DNA from: Irineochytrium annulatum
Taxonomy: Eukaryota; Chytridiomycota; Chytridiomycetes; Chytridiales; Chytridiaceae
Assembly: GCA_027600665.1 (NCBI GenBank)
Contig: JADGJL010000260.1
Location: 1 to 28,273 of the forward strand
Direction: 5' to 3'
DNA: 28,273 bases
Below the pieces are notes generated by a model, which worked only from the letters and a program-made list of their open reading frames with translations, had not been told where the DNA came from and ran no database searches. Shown piece by piece: positions 18,665 to 28,273 of this stretch. The translations under genes were made by a program, and so were the position numbers. Position 1 is the first letter of the stretch. Every line of letters begins with the position of its first letter.

Positions 18665-21186
18665 ATGGCCAACCTACGGCACGACATGACGCTCTCAGAC
18701 CCGTACCCCCAGCGGCAGGCCGCAGGCGTGTCGGCCGCCGGCGGGGCCCCTCTGGAGAAGCGCTTCCCTCGTATCCACTTCCGCGAGGAGAACCTTCACC
18801 CGCTTCACGACGACCATGGCGCCCCCGGTATCAGGACGCAACTCAGGAGCACCAACTATCACGGGACTCTCGGCCTGGTCAACTTCGATGGGTCAATGTC
18901 GCGAGGGCCCGTGCCACCGATGGGGGCAGGGAAGCGGCAACAGGACGCGACGGGCAAGTAGAGCTAATCCTTCACGCGGCGAGTAACCTCTAACACCTCA
19001 AAGCAGGCGCCAGTGAGACAATTTTTTCGGGGGGACACACGCAGAACCAGCGGGGACCCGTGCGGCATGGGCTGGGGATCGAGTACGCGCTGTCGTCGGA
19101 CACGCACCAGCAGTTGGAGAAGAAACGCGCCTTGCAGCAGGAGCTCGCCTATTACGAGAAGGTGCAGATGCAGGAGAGGGCCGTCAAGAAGGAGGCCGAG
19201 AAGCGGAAGGAGACAGAGGTCAGTGAAGCAATATAGCCTTTACTGTTCTTCAGAATAAACACCAATACGTCGCAGGAGAATACGGCGACGAGAAATTGGC
19301 CTTTTGATCCCGCTCCACAACGAGAGAAGGCTGGGTTGCCCAACTATGTTCTTGAGTCAAGGCGGATTGCTAAGGAGAAAACAGAAGAATACGCAAAGGA
19401 GCTTCGTAAGAGGTCGTTATCTGGTTCATCACTGAGTGCATATCTTGCGCAGAGTACCAGATTCAGCAGAACCGCAACTTCAAAGACATTGAAAGTCACA
19501 AGGGCCATTCACAAGCCAATGATGTGAGACTTCGCCGCAAGTTGGTGACTTAACGACGTTCATTAGAGCATCGCCGAGGATTTTTGGAAGCCGCAAAAGC
19601 CCGTCCGTCGAACAGGACGCGTTAAGATGCACGATAGCGACAATACGCCAACAAATCCGATCAACCACAACCCCGTAACGACCGTGCCCATCGAGCCTCG
19701 TCGAAGGAGATTCCATCAGAATGACGAACGCGAAAACGTCTATCCGCTGGGTTAGTCGTCCTTGCACTTGTGTCTTGCTCAATGTTGCATGTCACAGGCG
19801 TTATTCCGAACAGTCTGCCTCTGCCGGAACACCCAGCTTTCTCACCTGAAGCGAGGCAAAACCGAAGGTCGACCGACGTCGTCCCCAGACGTGGCGTGGG
19901 CCCCGACATGCGCCTTCATGATCCGGCCAAAGACGATCCGGTCAGTTTATGATCCCTGCATGCGTGCACTGATTAACCGTTCATTGATGCGTTTAGAATG
20001 AGCCAGGATACTTTCACTTTGGAAGACCGGGCGCCGGAGCCCCCGCCCTGGATGCGACAAAGACCTTTCCGGATGCAAAGTACGTCGATCATTGCCTTCC
20101 TACGTCCGCTGCCCGTGTCTAACGCTACGTTGCAGGCTGACCGAGTACAAGGCGAACATCAACATCGAAAAAGTAAGGATCCCCCCTGAGAACTCGTACT
20201 AGTGATACCGTGTACAAGGACAACAATCATCCCTTTTCATTGGAAACATCCCCTTTCAAACTTCCTTCTTGTTATTACTTCATTCAATGGGCGTGCACAA
20301 GACAAACGCAATAAAAGGACATATACACTCTATATACCTGGTGAGTGTCACCATTTTACCTCCGACTTGAAAAGATACCGTTATTAATGCTTCTCGACAG
20401 ATACAACAAGCAAAATTACATAAGGAAGCAATGGTTTCGTCTCCAAATCTCACATTTTTTTGGAGTGGACGTAGCCCTCATGTAGCCCTCATACGTTTTC
20501 GGCTTGCCTTATGAACCCCCGCTTCCATATCACTTCCGGCCTCATTTATTTGTAAGTTACTGACCTTTCCTTTCAGTTCAACGACCTCTCCGGCCCCGTG
20601 CATGGCAGGAGACGGGCCCTGAACGGCGACGACTACGAGGAACGCCAGCGGAACGAGGAGGCGGCGCGAAAGCTCCACCACGTCCAGGAGACGGACCTGA
20701 AGGAGAGACGCGAGTACGATAGGCAGCGCCAGCATGAGGAGTTGGAGACGGGCAAGAAAGTGAGAACTGTGCTTTCATGTTAAAGTGAAGTGCTCGAATC
20801 GTTTGGCTTACGATTTATTGGAAACAGTTCGCAAACAACTACCCTTGGGATTGGGGGGGTAATGATGACTCGATAAAGAAGGTAGACCCTAGGCATAAGT
20901 CGACGGATATCAGCGTTAAGGTGCATTCTTTCAATATTCTCGTTGTCAAACAGCCAAAAAACTTATAGCGACATTACAGAAAGGTTTGCACGTCGACAAA
21001 GAGAAGGCGCTCAAATACCACGCCGACCTCGACAAGCTGATGGAGGAGAAGAAGGAGCGCGACCGGGTGGAGAAGGAACAGGACCGTAACGCGGACTGGA
21101 GCTTTGCTAATGTACGTTCACCGAAATACCCCGCTATCATTAACGCAAGCATGTACGAACAGAAATTTGGAAAGGGGAGGAAGTAG
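18665..21186 (+). CDS. Coiled-coil, charged multi-exon protein, possibly CSPP1-like
   Basis: Exons read with consistent phase: 18665-18957, 19014-19218, 19276-19405, 19453-19523, 19567-19750, 19798-19940, 19997-20079, 20136-20172, then tentatively 20302-20340, 20401-20433 and 20486-20551, and finally 20577-20759, 20828-20920 and 20980-21186. The total is about 588 residues. The span 20173-20400 is not firmly resolved. The protein is soluble, with several Glu/Lys/Arg-rich coiled-coil segments separated by short aromatic-Gly-Pro motifs such as NWPFDPAP, GRPGAGAPALD, FGLPYEPPLP and NNYPWDWGG. Alternating coiled coils with GxGAP-type motifs recall the centrosome and spindle-pole protein CSPP1, but that likeness is weak and from memory. 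The neighbouring cilium genes make a microtubule or basal-body role reasonable. At least a dozen introns in 2.5 kb contrast with two in the 5.7-kb flippase beside it. Confidence 0.65.
20471..20492. repeat. 11-bp tandem duplication carrying two splice acceptors
   Basis: The unit gtagccctcat occurs twice in direct succession. Each copy begins with a TAG that could serve as a 3' splice site for the exon that continues at 20486. Only the second copy gives the frame that runs into the downstream exons. Use of the first would shift the frame. Confidence 0.85.
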
Positions 21187-21391
21187 GATGTCCACACGCT
21201 TACTCACGTTGAAGATAGACAGACGACATAGTACCTCCAGTTCATTAGATTATTTAGTGCCCGACGGCAAACAAAACTTACAAAAACCAATACAAAAGAA
21301 TGCATAATTGGGTATTACTGTGTCTACATCAATGTTCAATGGCACATAGAATAGGTCCTACTCAACGAGGATATGCTAAAACACTTTTCTC

Positions 21392-24300
21392 CTAATTCCT
21401 TCTCTTCTTCGTGCCCCCAAACGACTCCGACCCGCTCGACCCGAGCCCCTCCGACAGCTCACTCATGTCCGAGATGTCAAACGAGTCCTCCGACTGCTGC
21501 TGCGGCTCCGCCTTGAGCCTCTGCGGGGTCGTATTGCTGCGCACTTGGATGGGCCGGACGACAATCTGAGGCTGCACCATCACGGGTTGGCTTCCACCGA
21601 CGCTCCCACTCCCACCGACGCTGCCCTTGCCGCCGCCGGGTCTGAACTGCGCGGGCCTCGCGTTGCTGCCGGAGAGGGAAGACTCGTCGCTTTCTTCGGG
21701 TATAGGCCCGTTCGTCCGTTTCGTTACAACTTGCTCGGTAAAGGTCGTTGACCGATGAGGGGACTGCGAACGCGGCGGGCTGCTCTTCCCGCCACCTCCG
21801 CCGCTGCGCTTCCCGTTATTGCTGATGCTGTTGCTGCTGTTTTCTCTACTATTGCTGCCGCGCCGGTCGTAGTCGCGGTTGCGACGGCGATCCTCGGATC
21901 CCGCGGGCTGTGACTGCGAAAATTCGGAGCCCGAGTTGTTGGTGCCCGTGTCGCTCCTGTTGTCACTGCTAGAGCGGCGTCGGCGGTTGCGGTCGTCGAC
22001 GTGCGAGATGTCGTCCTCCTCCTCCACCTCCTCAGCATCCTCCTCGTCCTCGTCCTCCGAGCCCGAGCGGCTGTCGTCACTGCCGGAGGACGAGCCCGAA
22101 CTGGAGCGTGAGCGCGAGCGGGAGCTCCGGGTCGACCCCGTATTCGCGTCCGACACGTCCTTACTGTCAGCTGAGCCCTTAAGCGGCACACGCGTAGCTG
22201 GCGGCTGACTAGGTTTCCCTTTGAGTATGAATGGATTCTTAAACCCGCCGCCCTTCGGAGGAGGGTTTGATGGCGTATCCGGAGCTTTCTTCGACGCGGG
22301 TCTCCAATCGAATCCTCTGCTCGCAAACTGCGTTAGTTTCGCGCCTTGTAATGCGATTGCACAAGACACGTACTTTCTCTTGACCACTGGCGATCCACCC
22401 TCCGCACTCGCCGCATCCATATCCGCCGACATAGCCGACGTCGGTGTTCCCCCAGCGCCGAGCGACGAGCCCTTCCGCCCAAATCCGGGAAGCTTCCACC
22501 CGCCCATCATGGTGGGCCTCGTCTGGACCGTCAGGCCGGCGGGCTTCTGCGGCGGGAAAGCCTTGTCACGATAGTCCATCCTCGTATCCTTCTCCAGACT
22601 ATAGGAAGACGCGCGGCGCGGCGCATAGGGGACGTAATTGGGAGGGGCGGGCATCTTGGATGAGGCTCTACGCGTGTCGGAAAAGTTGGGAGCGGAGTTA
22701 GTCCGCCGCGGAGTGCGGTTGGCAGGTGACGGGCTGGAGCCTGATATTACTGTGCTTAGCAATTATACATAGCATGCCGCAAATGGTTACGAACCGTAAG
22801 GACTAGAGAATCTCACGCCTCCCGTGTTGGGGCTCGCCCTCTTCGGCGACGTGTTCCTCCTCGTCGGGCTGATAACCTTCTCCTTCCTCTTCGGCGCTAC
22901 CACGTTCGCATCGACCGTCTCCTCGATCAGGTTCCTCAGCTTCTCCTGGCAGTCGTTTCTCCTGTCGACGTTGGCCGAGTGCTCCTCATACCTGTACGCG
23001 CACTTCTCGAACTCCGCCTGGACGTCCATGTTTCCCCACTTTTTTAAGACCTTCTTTTCGTTCACCCCTAGCGCGAGAATTTGATCGTTTAGGGTTTCTT
23101 CGACGGATAGAACCATCTCCTTGATTTTGTCCTCCGGATGGAGGAAGAGAGATTTGGTGGCCTTATTGTCCAGGATAGGAGTTTCTACGAGCAGTTGAAC
23201 ACGCGTAAGACGAGGAAGGACGAGGACGGCTTTTACCTTTGTGAAACTTTAACAATTTCAATATCCTATCCCAGCTCAGCGATATCTGCCTCGCATTCTC
23301 CTTCGAAAACTCTTTTGACGGCGTCTCCCTCCTCGGCTCCCTTACGTGGGGCGGGTCGGGCGACCCGGACGACTTGACGACAATCGGACCACTCTTCGAG
23401 ATCGGCTTAAAGTCAATCTTAACCATCGTCGGTGACGGGCTGCGATCCCGGTCCCGGTCCCGGTCGAACCTGCTATCCCGCCTCTTCGGCGCGTAGTCGG
23501 TGCTCTCGTCGATGTCGTACGTCACGGTCTCGCGATTTGGGTTCGTGATGTTCACGGTAATCGGCGACTTGCTTCTCGCCTGCTGATTCATCTATCGTAA
23601 CGATTAAAGCACCTGCAAATATGCCTGGTTGCTTACGCTCTCCTGCAGCCTCATCAGTTGATCCTCCATCTGGCTCTGATACCTCGTCTCCTTATTTTCA
23701 CTGATCATCGCCAGCCTCGCCAGCGTCGACATGATCTCCGTCTCCCTCTCCTTATTTTTATGTCTCTCATCCTGCAGCTCCCGCTCCAGACTTTGCAACT
23801 GCGACGACGCCCTGTTCAGCCGATCCTCCAACACGCCCTTGTCCCTTTCGCTCCCGTTCTGGACGCAGTTCCGAATCAGATCCAACTCCACCTGGAACTT
23901 CTCCTTAACGTTTGCCAACGCCTCACGCTGATTCTCCTCCAGCCGCTTCAGGGCTGCATTCGACAAGTTGTCGCCGCGACCGCCCCTCTCCGACGTGGAG
24001 TCGTCGTCCTCGAGCCGGCCGAGGGTTGAGGATTTACGGATATCGAGGGCTTCGCGCTGAAACATTCGCCGTTTAGAGGGACCTGGTACTCCGTAAATAC
24101 CATCAATTTCTCCAACTCCAGCTTCTCCTCCGCCAGCGCCGCCTTCTCGTGCTCCATATCCCGGTTCACGTTTGACCTGAGCTCTTGAAGCTCCCGCTCG
24201 TAACGCAAGCGCTCCTGGGCATACGACTCCTCAAGCTTCGACTGGAAGTATTAAGTGTTAACGCTACTCTGAACTGACAAGCGGCAATTTTGCAAACCTG

Positions 24301-25342
24301 ACGGTCCCTTATCGCCACGTTGAACTTCGAGTCCATATCAGACTTCATATGGTTCTCCAAGTCCGACACCCTTGTGGAGAAGGCCTGCATCAGCTCATTA
24401 AGCTTGCCCAGCACCTCCTGATTGGCGGGACGCCTGCCATCGTCCTCCTCGTCGTCCATCTCGGCACGCCGACGCCGGGCGTTCGCCATGGACCTGGTTC
24501 TAGGCTCTAACAATGGATTATGAGTCAGGCCAAGCTACGAAGCCGGAGAAAAATAGCCCAAACCTTGAAGCCCATCATGTTGCTTATAGTGATGCTTCAG
24601 CAGAAAGTTTCCCGACGAGAAGTTTTTACCACAATACCCGCAGTTCTACTCGCGCAGTCAAAGCATTAGATGACATGTGAACGCGTGTTCCGCGATATAC
24701 CGACAAAATATTCATCCATGACCATGGGCGCCGGGTTCCTTGCTGCGGTCCTCGCCATCGTTTCATACATACTCTGATTTCTCTTCAGCACCCTCATCTG
24801 CTTCCTCATGGCAACGAAAGCCAAACTCTGTCGCTCATGCTGCTCCTTCAGGGTCGAAAGTTCCTTCCTCGCCTTCTCGGTCTCGGAGGTTAGTTTCGAC
24901 CGCGTCTCGGCGAGATAGTCCTGGGAGTGGAGAAGGTACTCTATGATCAACTGAGCGAGTTGGAAAAGCTTCACGAAGTTTGGATCCACGTAGCGGATAT
25001 CTTTTCACCGAGTTAACTTCATCGTACCAGAAAGGATGGAAATAGAAAACGGGCAAGCGAAGTCACAGACTGAACGCGCATTGCAACTGGGCGCTCACCC
25101 TCGGCATCGACATCGCAGAAAGTAATGTTCTCCATAATGTCCTGGAGGGCGCCGATATCTATCTGCGGAATCGAAAGCTGAGACTCCATAAGAAAGCGCG
25201 AGGATCTTACCTCCCGGCGTATCCGCTCAATGTGGATCGAGGCCAACATCCGCCAGTCGAGCCTCTCTGAGCGATTCTTGAAGAAGAAGCCGCTTGCGCA
25301 TTCGGCCGACGCCGCTGTGGAGGCCTTCGCCCCCGTCATCAT
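21392..25342 (-). CDS. DZIP1: DZIP1/Iguana homologue, basal-body and transition-zone protein
   Basis: Ten exons: 25342-25211, 25162-25099, 25000-24705, 24645-24564, 24506-24298, 24241-24101, 24056-23637, 23591-23237, 23184-22795 and 22749-21392. They encode 1148 residues in phase. The N-terminal DZIP1 domain has RLDWRMLASIHIERI, then NITFCDVDAED and VDPNFVKLFQLAQL with IIEYLLHSQ. A first coiled coil follows. The C2H2 finger uses Cys166, Cys169, His182 or His183, and His187. After it come long coiled coils to about residue 450, an Arg/Asp repeat (RDRDRDRD) and a 450-residue Ser-rich disordered tail with an acidic patch. In animals DZIP1 works at the basal body in ciliogenesis and in Hedgehog signalling. 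A fungus lacks the latter, so a flagellar role is inferred. Exon 1 starts with two adjacent ATGs. The 24100-24057 intron could instead begin at GTCCCT, which also keeps phase. Converges with the gene ending at 21186. Confidence 0.9.
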
Positions 25343-25757
25343 GCGAGTTCGTCAAACTTCCCTTCGAAAACAAATACCGCCTGGAGTGCATCCCTCAGGA
25401 TTAATCGAAAAAGAACAGTGTAAAAACGTAAACGCCATAACTCGCGTTTCAATTTCTTTAACTTCAGCCTGAAATTTTAACATCCAAATCCTCACGAGCC
25501 CAGGTTGACTATATGATAAATTCACGTACAGGCGACATCCTGAGCGATCTGGCACATCATCTATTAAGACAATCCCTATCCCAGTCCCATCATCAGCAAC
25601 AGCAACGTGATCCGAGTCCTGCTACTTCATTGTAGCGATTAAGCAAACAGCATCCCGATCCAACGTTTATCTATCCAAACCCAGCGCGTTTCAAGAAATC
25701 ACAATAAACAACAATATGTGCAATTATGCCCTTCCAAAGCCTCATCACGACAGAAGT
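25343..25757. other. Intergenic region between RPS29 and DZIP1
   Basis: About 415 bp of moderately AT-rich sequence between two same-strand genes. It should contain the RPS29 3' UTR and the DZIP1 promoter. No conserved element or ORF could be named. Confidence 0.45.
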
Positions 25758-26011
25758 TTAGCGGAACTTGAGGAAGCCAATGTCCTTCGAGTTCTCCCTG
25801 AAGCACTGAAATAGTAGCAAAATTGAATGAGCAATTCATGCTGAAGAATAAAAACCGCAGGGCGGAAATGAAAGGCCAACTGCATTACCTGACGGCAGAC
25901 ATTAAGGCTGTACTTGCGGATCAGACCGGCCTGGTGACCGCAGACGCGGCAACCCCTCGAGCCCTTGCCGTAGCTACGCGGGTGCGAGAACCAAACGTTG
26001 CTGTGAGCCAT
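25758..26011 (-). CDS. RPS29: 40S ribosomal protein S29 (uS14)
   Basis: Exons 26011-25889 and 25805-25758 encode 56 residues, the usual length for eukaryotic RPS29. The chain starts [19 protein letters not shown] and ends IGFLKFR. The four zinc-binding cysteines are present as CRVC and CRQC (Cys21, Cys24, Cys39, Cys42). The 83-nt intron falls directly before the last of them. The protein sits in the head of the small ribosomal subunit. The ATG context is caatcATGG. A second intron is likely in the 5' UTR and is listed separately. There is no sign of degeneration, and this is the most secure identification in the window. Confidence 0.97.
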
Positions 26012-26025
26012 GATTGCGTGTGTGG

Positions 26026-26174
26026 CTGCGAGATGAACAACGGGCCATGAGTTGGATTAGTATCGACGCTTCAACGAGTCCATAAACAGGGAATGGGATG
26101 CCCGCAGCCTCGTCCTTGTTGTTCTTCGAGGATGCCCGTGCGGCCGCCGGCATGGGTCGTCATGGACTGCTCAC
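26026..26174 (-). other. Probable 5' UTR intron of RPS29
   Basis: On the minus strand a GTGAGC donor at 26174 pairs with a CGCAG acceptor ending at 26026, 14 nt upstream of the RPS29 ATG. A near-ideal branch site, GATACTAATCC, covers 26055-26064, about 30 nt before the acceptor. Leader introns are common in fungal ribosomal protein genes and often raise expression. The acceptor and branch are strong; the donor choice is less certain. Confidence 0.6.
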
Positions 26175-26888
26175 CTGGCTGTTTGCAGAAATCGAGGACG
26201 ACTGCGCCACTTCACGCTTTCGCTGACCACATCAAGTTTTGGGACAGGCAGTCTGTTCACGAGGTGCCGGATGCAGGGCCGGGGATCTGGGCTGCCGATA
26301 GATAAATGACCGATCCGTTACTGCGATCCAATGCGATTGGTTACTCGCCGAAGTCGTTGCCAAATGGCGACGTGGAAGCGTTATTTGGCATGGGACTCGT
26401 ATGAAGCTCTCTGCGGGATGTCGGGGCTTTGGGCTGCTTCTGTTGTGGATATGTGGGATAAGTTGCGGTGGGGCATCCGTCGTGCAACGATGGCCGGACG
26501 AGGTGGCATTCGATTCATGTGGTTGTCGTGGTGTCGAATTTTGGCGCGCTTAAAGCGGAAGCTTTAACGACGATCTCCCGGACATCGCGTGGTCGTCAGA
26601 TGTCATGGTGTTTGGGCCTTCCGGCAAGGAGTAGTGGTCGCGGGGCTTTCGGCGGCTGCCGCGGGTCGACGCTGGTCTTGAGATGCTCCTCGGGACGAAG
26701 GCGGGCGCCACCGTCCTTTCCCTTGGCCATGCAGCGGACGCGTTTTTTTTTCTTATGCTAAGGTGGTGTCTGACGTTTCTTCCGCATACCCTTATGCTTT
26801 CAAGATATACCTATCTTTGCTATACACCAACTGTCTATGTAATAAATGTGATGTGTGCTGTATAAAGGAACAGAAAATGTTCTCTGTA
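26175..26888. other. Intergenic region upstream of RPS29
   Basis: About 700 bp between the DRC1 stop and the RPS29 leader. It is GC-rich up to about 26730, then has a run of T and a more AT-rich stretch to 26888 that probably forms the DRC1 3' UTR. Short plus-strand frames at 26093-26305, 26331-26567 and 26468-26761 have no recognisable protein features. The RPS29 promoter must lie here. Confidence 0.45.
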
Positions 26889-28273
26889 CTACCGATGTGG
26901 TGGCAGCATCCCAGCCTGAGCCAGCATGATATCTGTCGGGGGAACCTGGAGCTCGTCGTTGACCCTAAGAATTTCACATGAGTTTCTGCAAAGATGCCCG
27001 GAGGTTCTAAAAATCAGCACCCACTTGGCAGCCATGTACTGTCGTAGAAGCGCCTTCAGCTCCTCGTTTTGCTGGCCCACCGCCGAAATGTCTTGCGTCA
27101 GCTGCCATCGGTGGGTCAATAGCTCGTTGTATTTTTCCATCGCGACAAACACCGCCTGTTCGCAAAACCATTAAGTAAAGTTGCCGTTCAAAGATTTTGC
27201 AATATTGTCTACCGTCCATATCCGGTAGCTCTTGTCATCAATGATGTTCTGCATCCTCTCCCAGTACTCCCGCTGCATATCGCTCCGCGACTTGCCCCCG
27301 CCCGCGCCTTCCTCCTCGTGTTCTTCCGCCTCTGGTTCTAGTCACCAATATTAGCACGGCAAAACGCTAGAAGACAATACAACAAACCCTTGTTCTCCCA
27401 ATCCTCGTCCCTCGCCACCGCAGCCCTCTCATGCCCCCCGCCAGCGCCCCCATGTCTCCTGCTCGCGCGCTCGTTCCGGTGATCCTCTACGAACCTCCGG
27501 ATCGCCTTTACGACCTCGTTCGGGTGGATGAGAAGCGTGTGCGGCTCCTCCGAGTGAGAAAGGAGGCCCGGCATCTGCTGGTTCGGCGCATGCGGCGCCA
27601 CGATGTCGTGCGGCACTAATGATGGACGCGGTGCCGGGTTCGGAGCGGGCGGGGGAGCAAGCTCCACATCCCCAGTGACGCCGGAGGGGGACACGGCGGT
27701 GTCCGGGGAGGCATCGTCGGCGGGCGGTGTGTCCGCTGGCGGCTGATCCACCGCGACGGCTTGCTGCTGCGCCTGTTGGTGCTGTTGATGCTGCTGCATG
27801 TGGGGCTCCTTATCACGCGCTACGAAATAGCTCGTAAGCTTCTCGATGTCCTCGACGGTCTCAACGCCTAGCGCTTTAAAAATAGAGTCTAGCTTCATAA
27901 GCGACTGCTCGTCCCTCTGCAACGGCGCCAAGAGCTTCTGCAGCTTTTCCTCGACCAGGAACCCAGCCTCGTTACAGAGCAGCTCCAGCATCCTCTTCAT
28001 CGTCTTGCTGTACCGGTTGTGGTCCTTGAACTTGGACGCGAGGCTCTCCTTCGCGTTCTGCGTCGTCGAGACCCGTGGCATTCCGACACCGCCAACGCCG
28101 AGGGAGCTGTCCTCCCCGCCCATCCTGACAGCGTCCGTCACGATCCCGGCCTCGGCCGTCATATTCCCGTCCGCGCCGTCACCCATGTCGTGCCCACGCC
28201 CCGCACCATCACCGCCCATCAACATCCCCGCAACCGACCCGATCGCGCCATTACCGCCCGCACCACCAATCCC
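26889..28273 (-). CDS. DRC1: Dynein regulatory complex subunit 1 (DRC1/CCDC164), C-terminal part
   Basis: The 5' end lies beyond the window. Exons 28273-27388, 27337-27213, 27155-27025 and 26964-26889 encode the last 405 residues in phase. A Gly-rich lead-in is followed by the conserved DRC1 block with EAGFLVEEKLQKLLAPL, DEQSLMKLDSIFKALGVE and DIEKLTSYF. A Gln/His/Pro/Asp-rich linker follows, then a second conserved block from YWERMQNIIDDKSYRIW through the coiled coil EELKALLRQYM to NDELQVPPTDIM near the end. DRC1 is a scaffold of the nexin-dynein regulatory complex that links neighbouring doublet microtubules in motile axonemes. Its presence implies a motile flagellum. The first intron has an atypical GTTTGT donor. 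The low-complexity linker of over 100 residues between the two conserved blocks looks longer than in the animal and algal proteins I remember. Confidence 0.9.

Noticed and set aside
21114..21151. A 38-nt intron near the end of the coiled-coil gene (GTACGT to CAAG)
   Set aside because: Reading through gives a normal-looking C-terminus ending KGRK at 21186, while splicing yields an unlike, frame-shifted tail. Not excluded.
24057..24082. A 26-nt intron in DZIP1 starting at GTCCCT
   Set aside because: It would keep phase, but a GTATTT donor at 24100 gives a 44-nt intron of normal size with a CTAAAC branch site, which is more likely.
26093..26761. Three short plus-strand frames upstream of RPS29
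   Set aside because: They overlap one another, lack recognisable motifs and fall in the expected promoter and leader-intron region of RPS29.

Overview
The window is nuclear DNA of a flagellated (zoosporic) fungus, most likely a chytrid or close relative. The reasons are: genes broken by many short GT-AG introns (mostly 43-70 nt) with CTAAC/CTAAT-like branch points; a eukaryotic ribosomal protein RPS29 gene; a fungal-type P4-ATPase and UPF0658 Golgi proteins; and two proteins that normally occur only in organisms with cilia, DRC1 and DZIP1. No prokaryotic, viral or transposon gene was recognised. All exon models were built by hand from reading frame, splice motifs and protein continuity, with no transcript evidence.

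Layout. 1-936 holds a low-complexity Ser/Pro/Gly-rich ORF, followed by about 1.5 kb without a convincing gene but with a small repeat cluster (1627-1706). A UPF0658 Golgi-type membrane protein (2416-4216, +) faces a double-SWIB chromatin protein (4941-6437, -). Behind that lies a second, diverged UPF0658 paralogue (6693-8308, -). Next is a 1034-residue predicted transmembrane redox protein (8705-12053, -). In order it has a signal peptide, DOMON domain, cytochrome b561, cytochrome b5 and FAD/NAD reductase, with an SH3-like domain set inside the reductase. A large Dnf3-like phospholipid flippase follows (12441-18146, -).

The right third is rich in cilium genes. A coiled-coil protein with at least a dozen introns (18665-21186, +; tentatively CSPP1-like) converges on a complete DZIP1/Iguana homologue (21392-25342, -). 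RPS29 (25758-26011, -) comes next, and then the C-terminal part of the axonemal dynein regulatory complex subunit DRC1 (26889 to the window edge, -).

How they may work together: DRC1 acts in the axonemal nexin link and DZIP1 at the basal body and transition zone, so this end of the window probably serves building of the zoospore flagellum. The membrane genes to the left (flippase, two Golgi-type proteins, transmembrane reductase) belong to the secretory pathway and plasma membrane, but nothing in the sequence shows that they are co-regulated. The most unusual gene is the single-chain DOMON-b561-b5-reductase with the embedded SH3-like domain.
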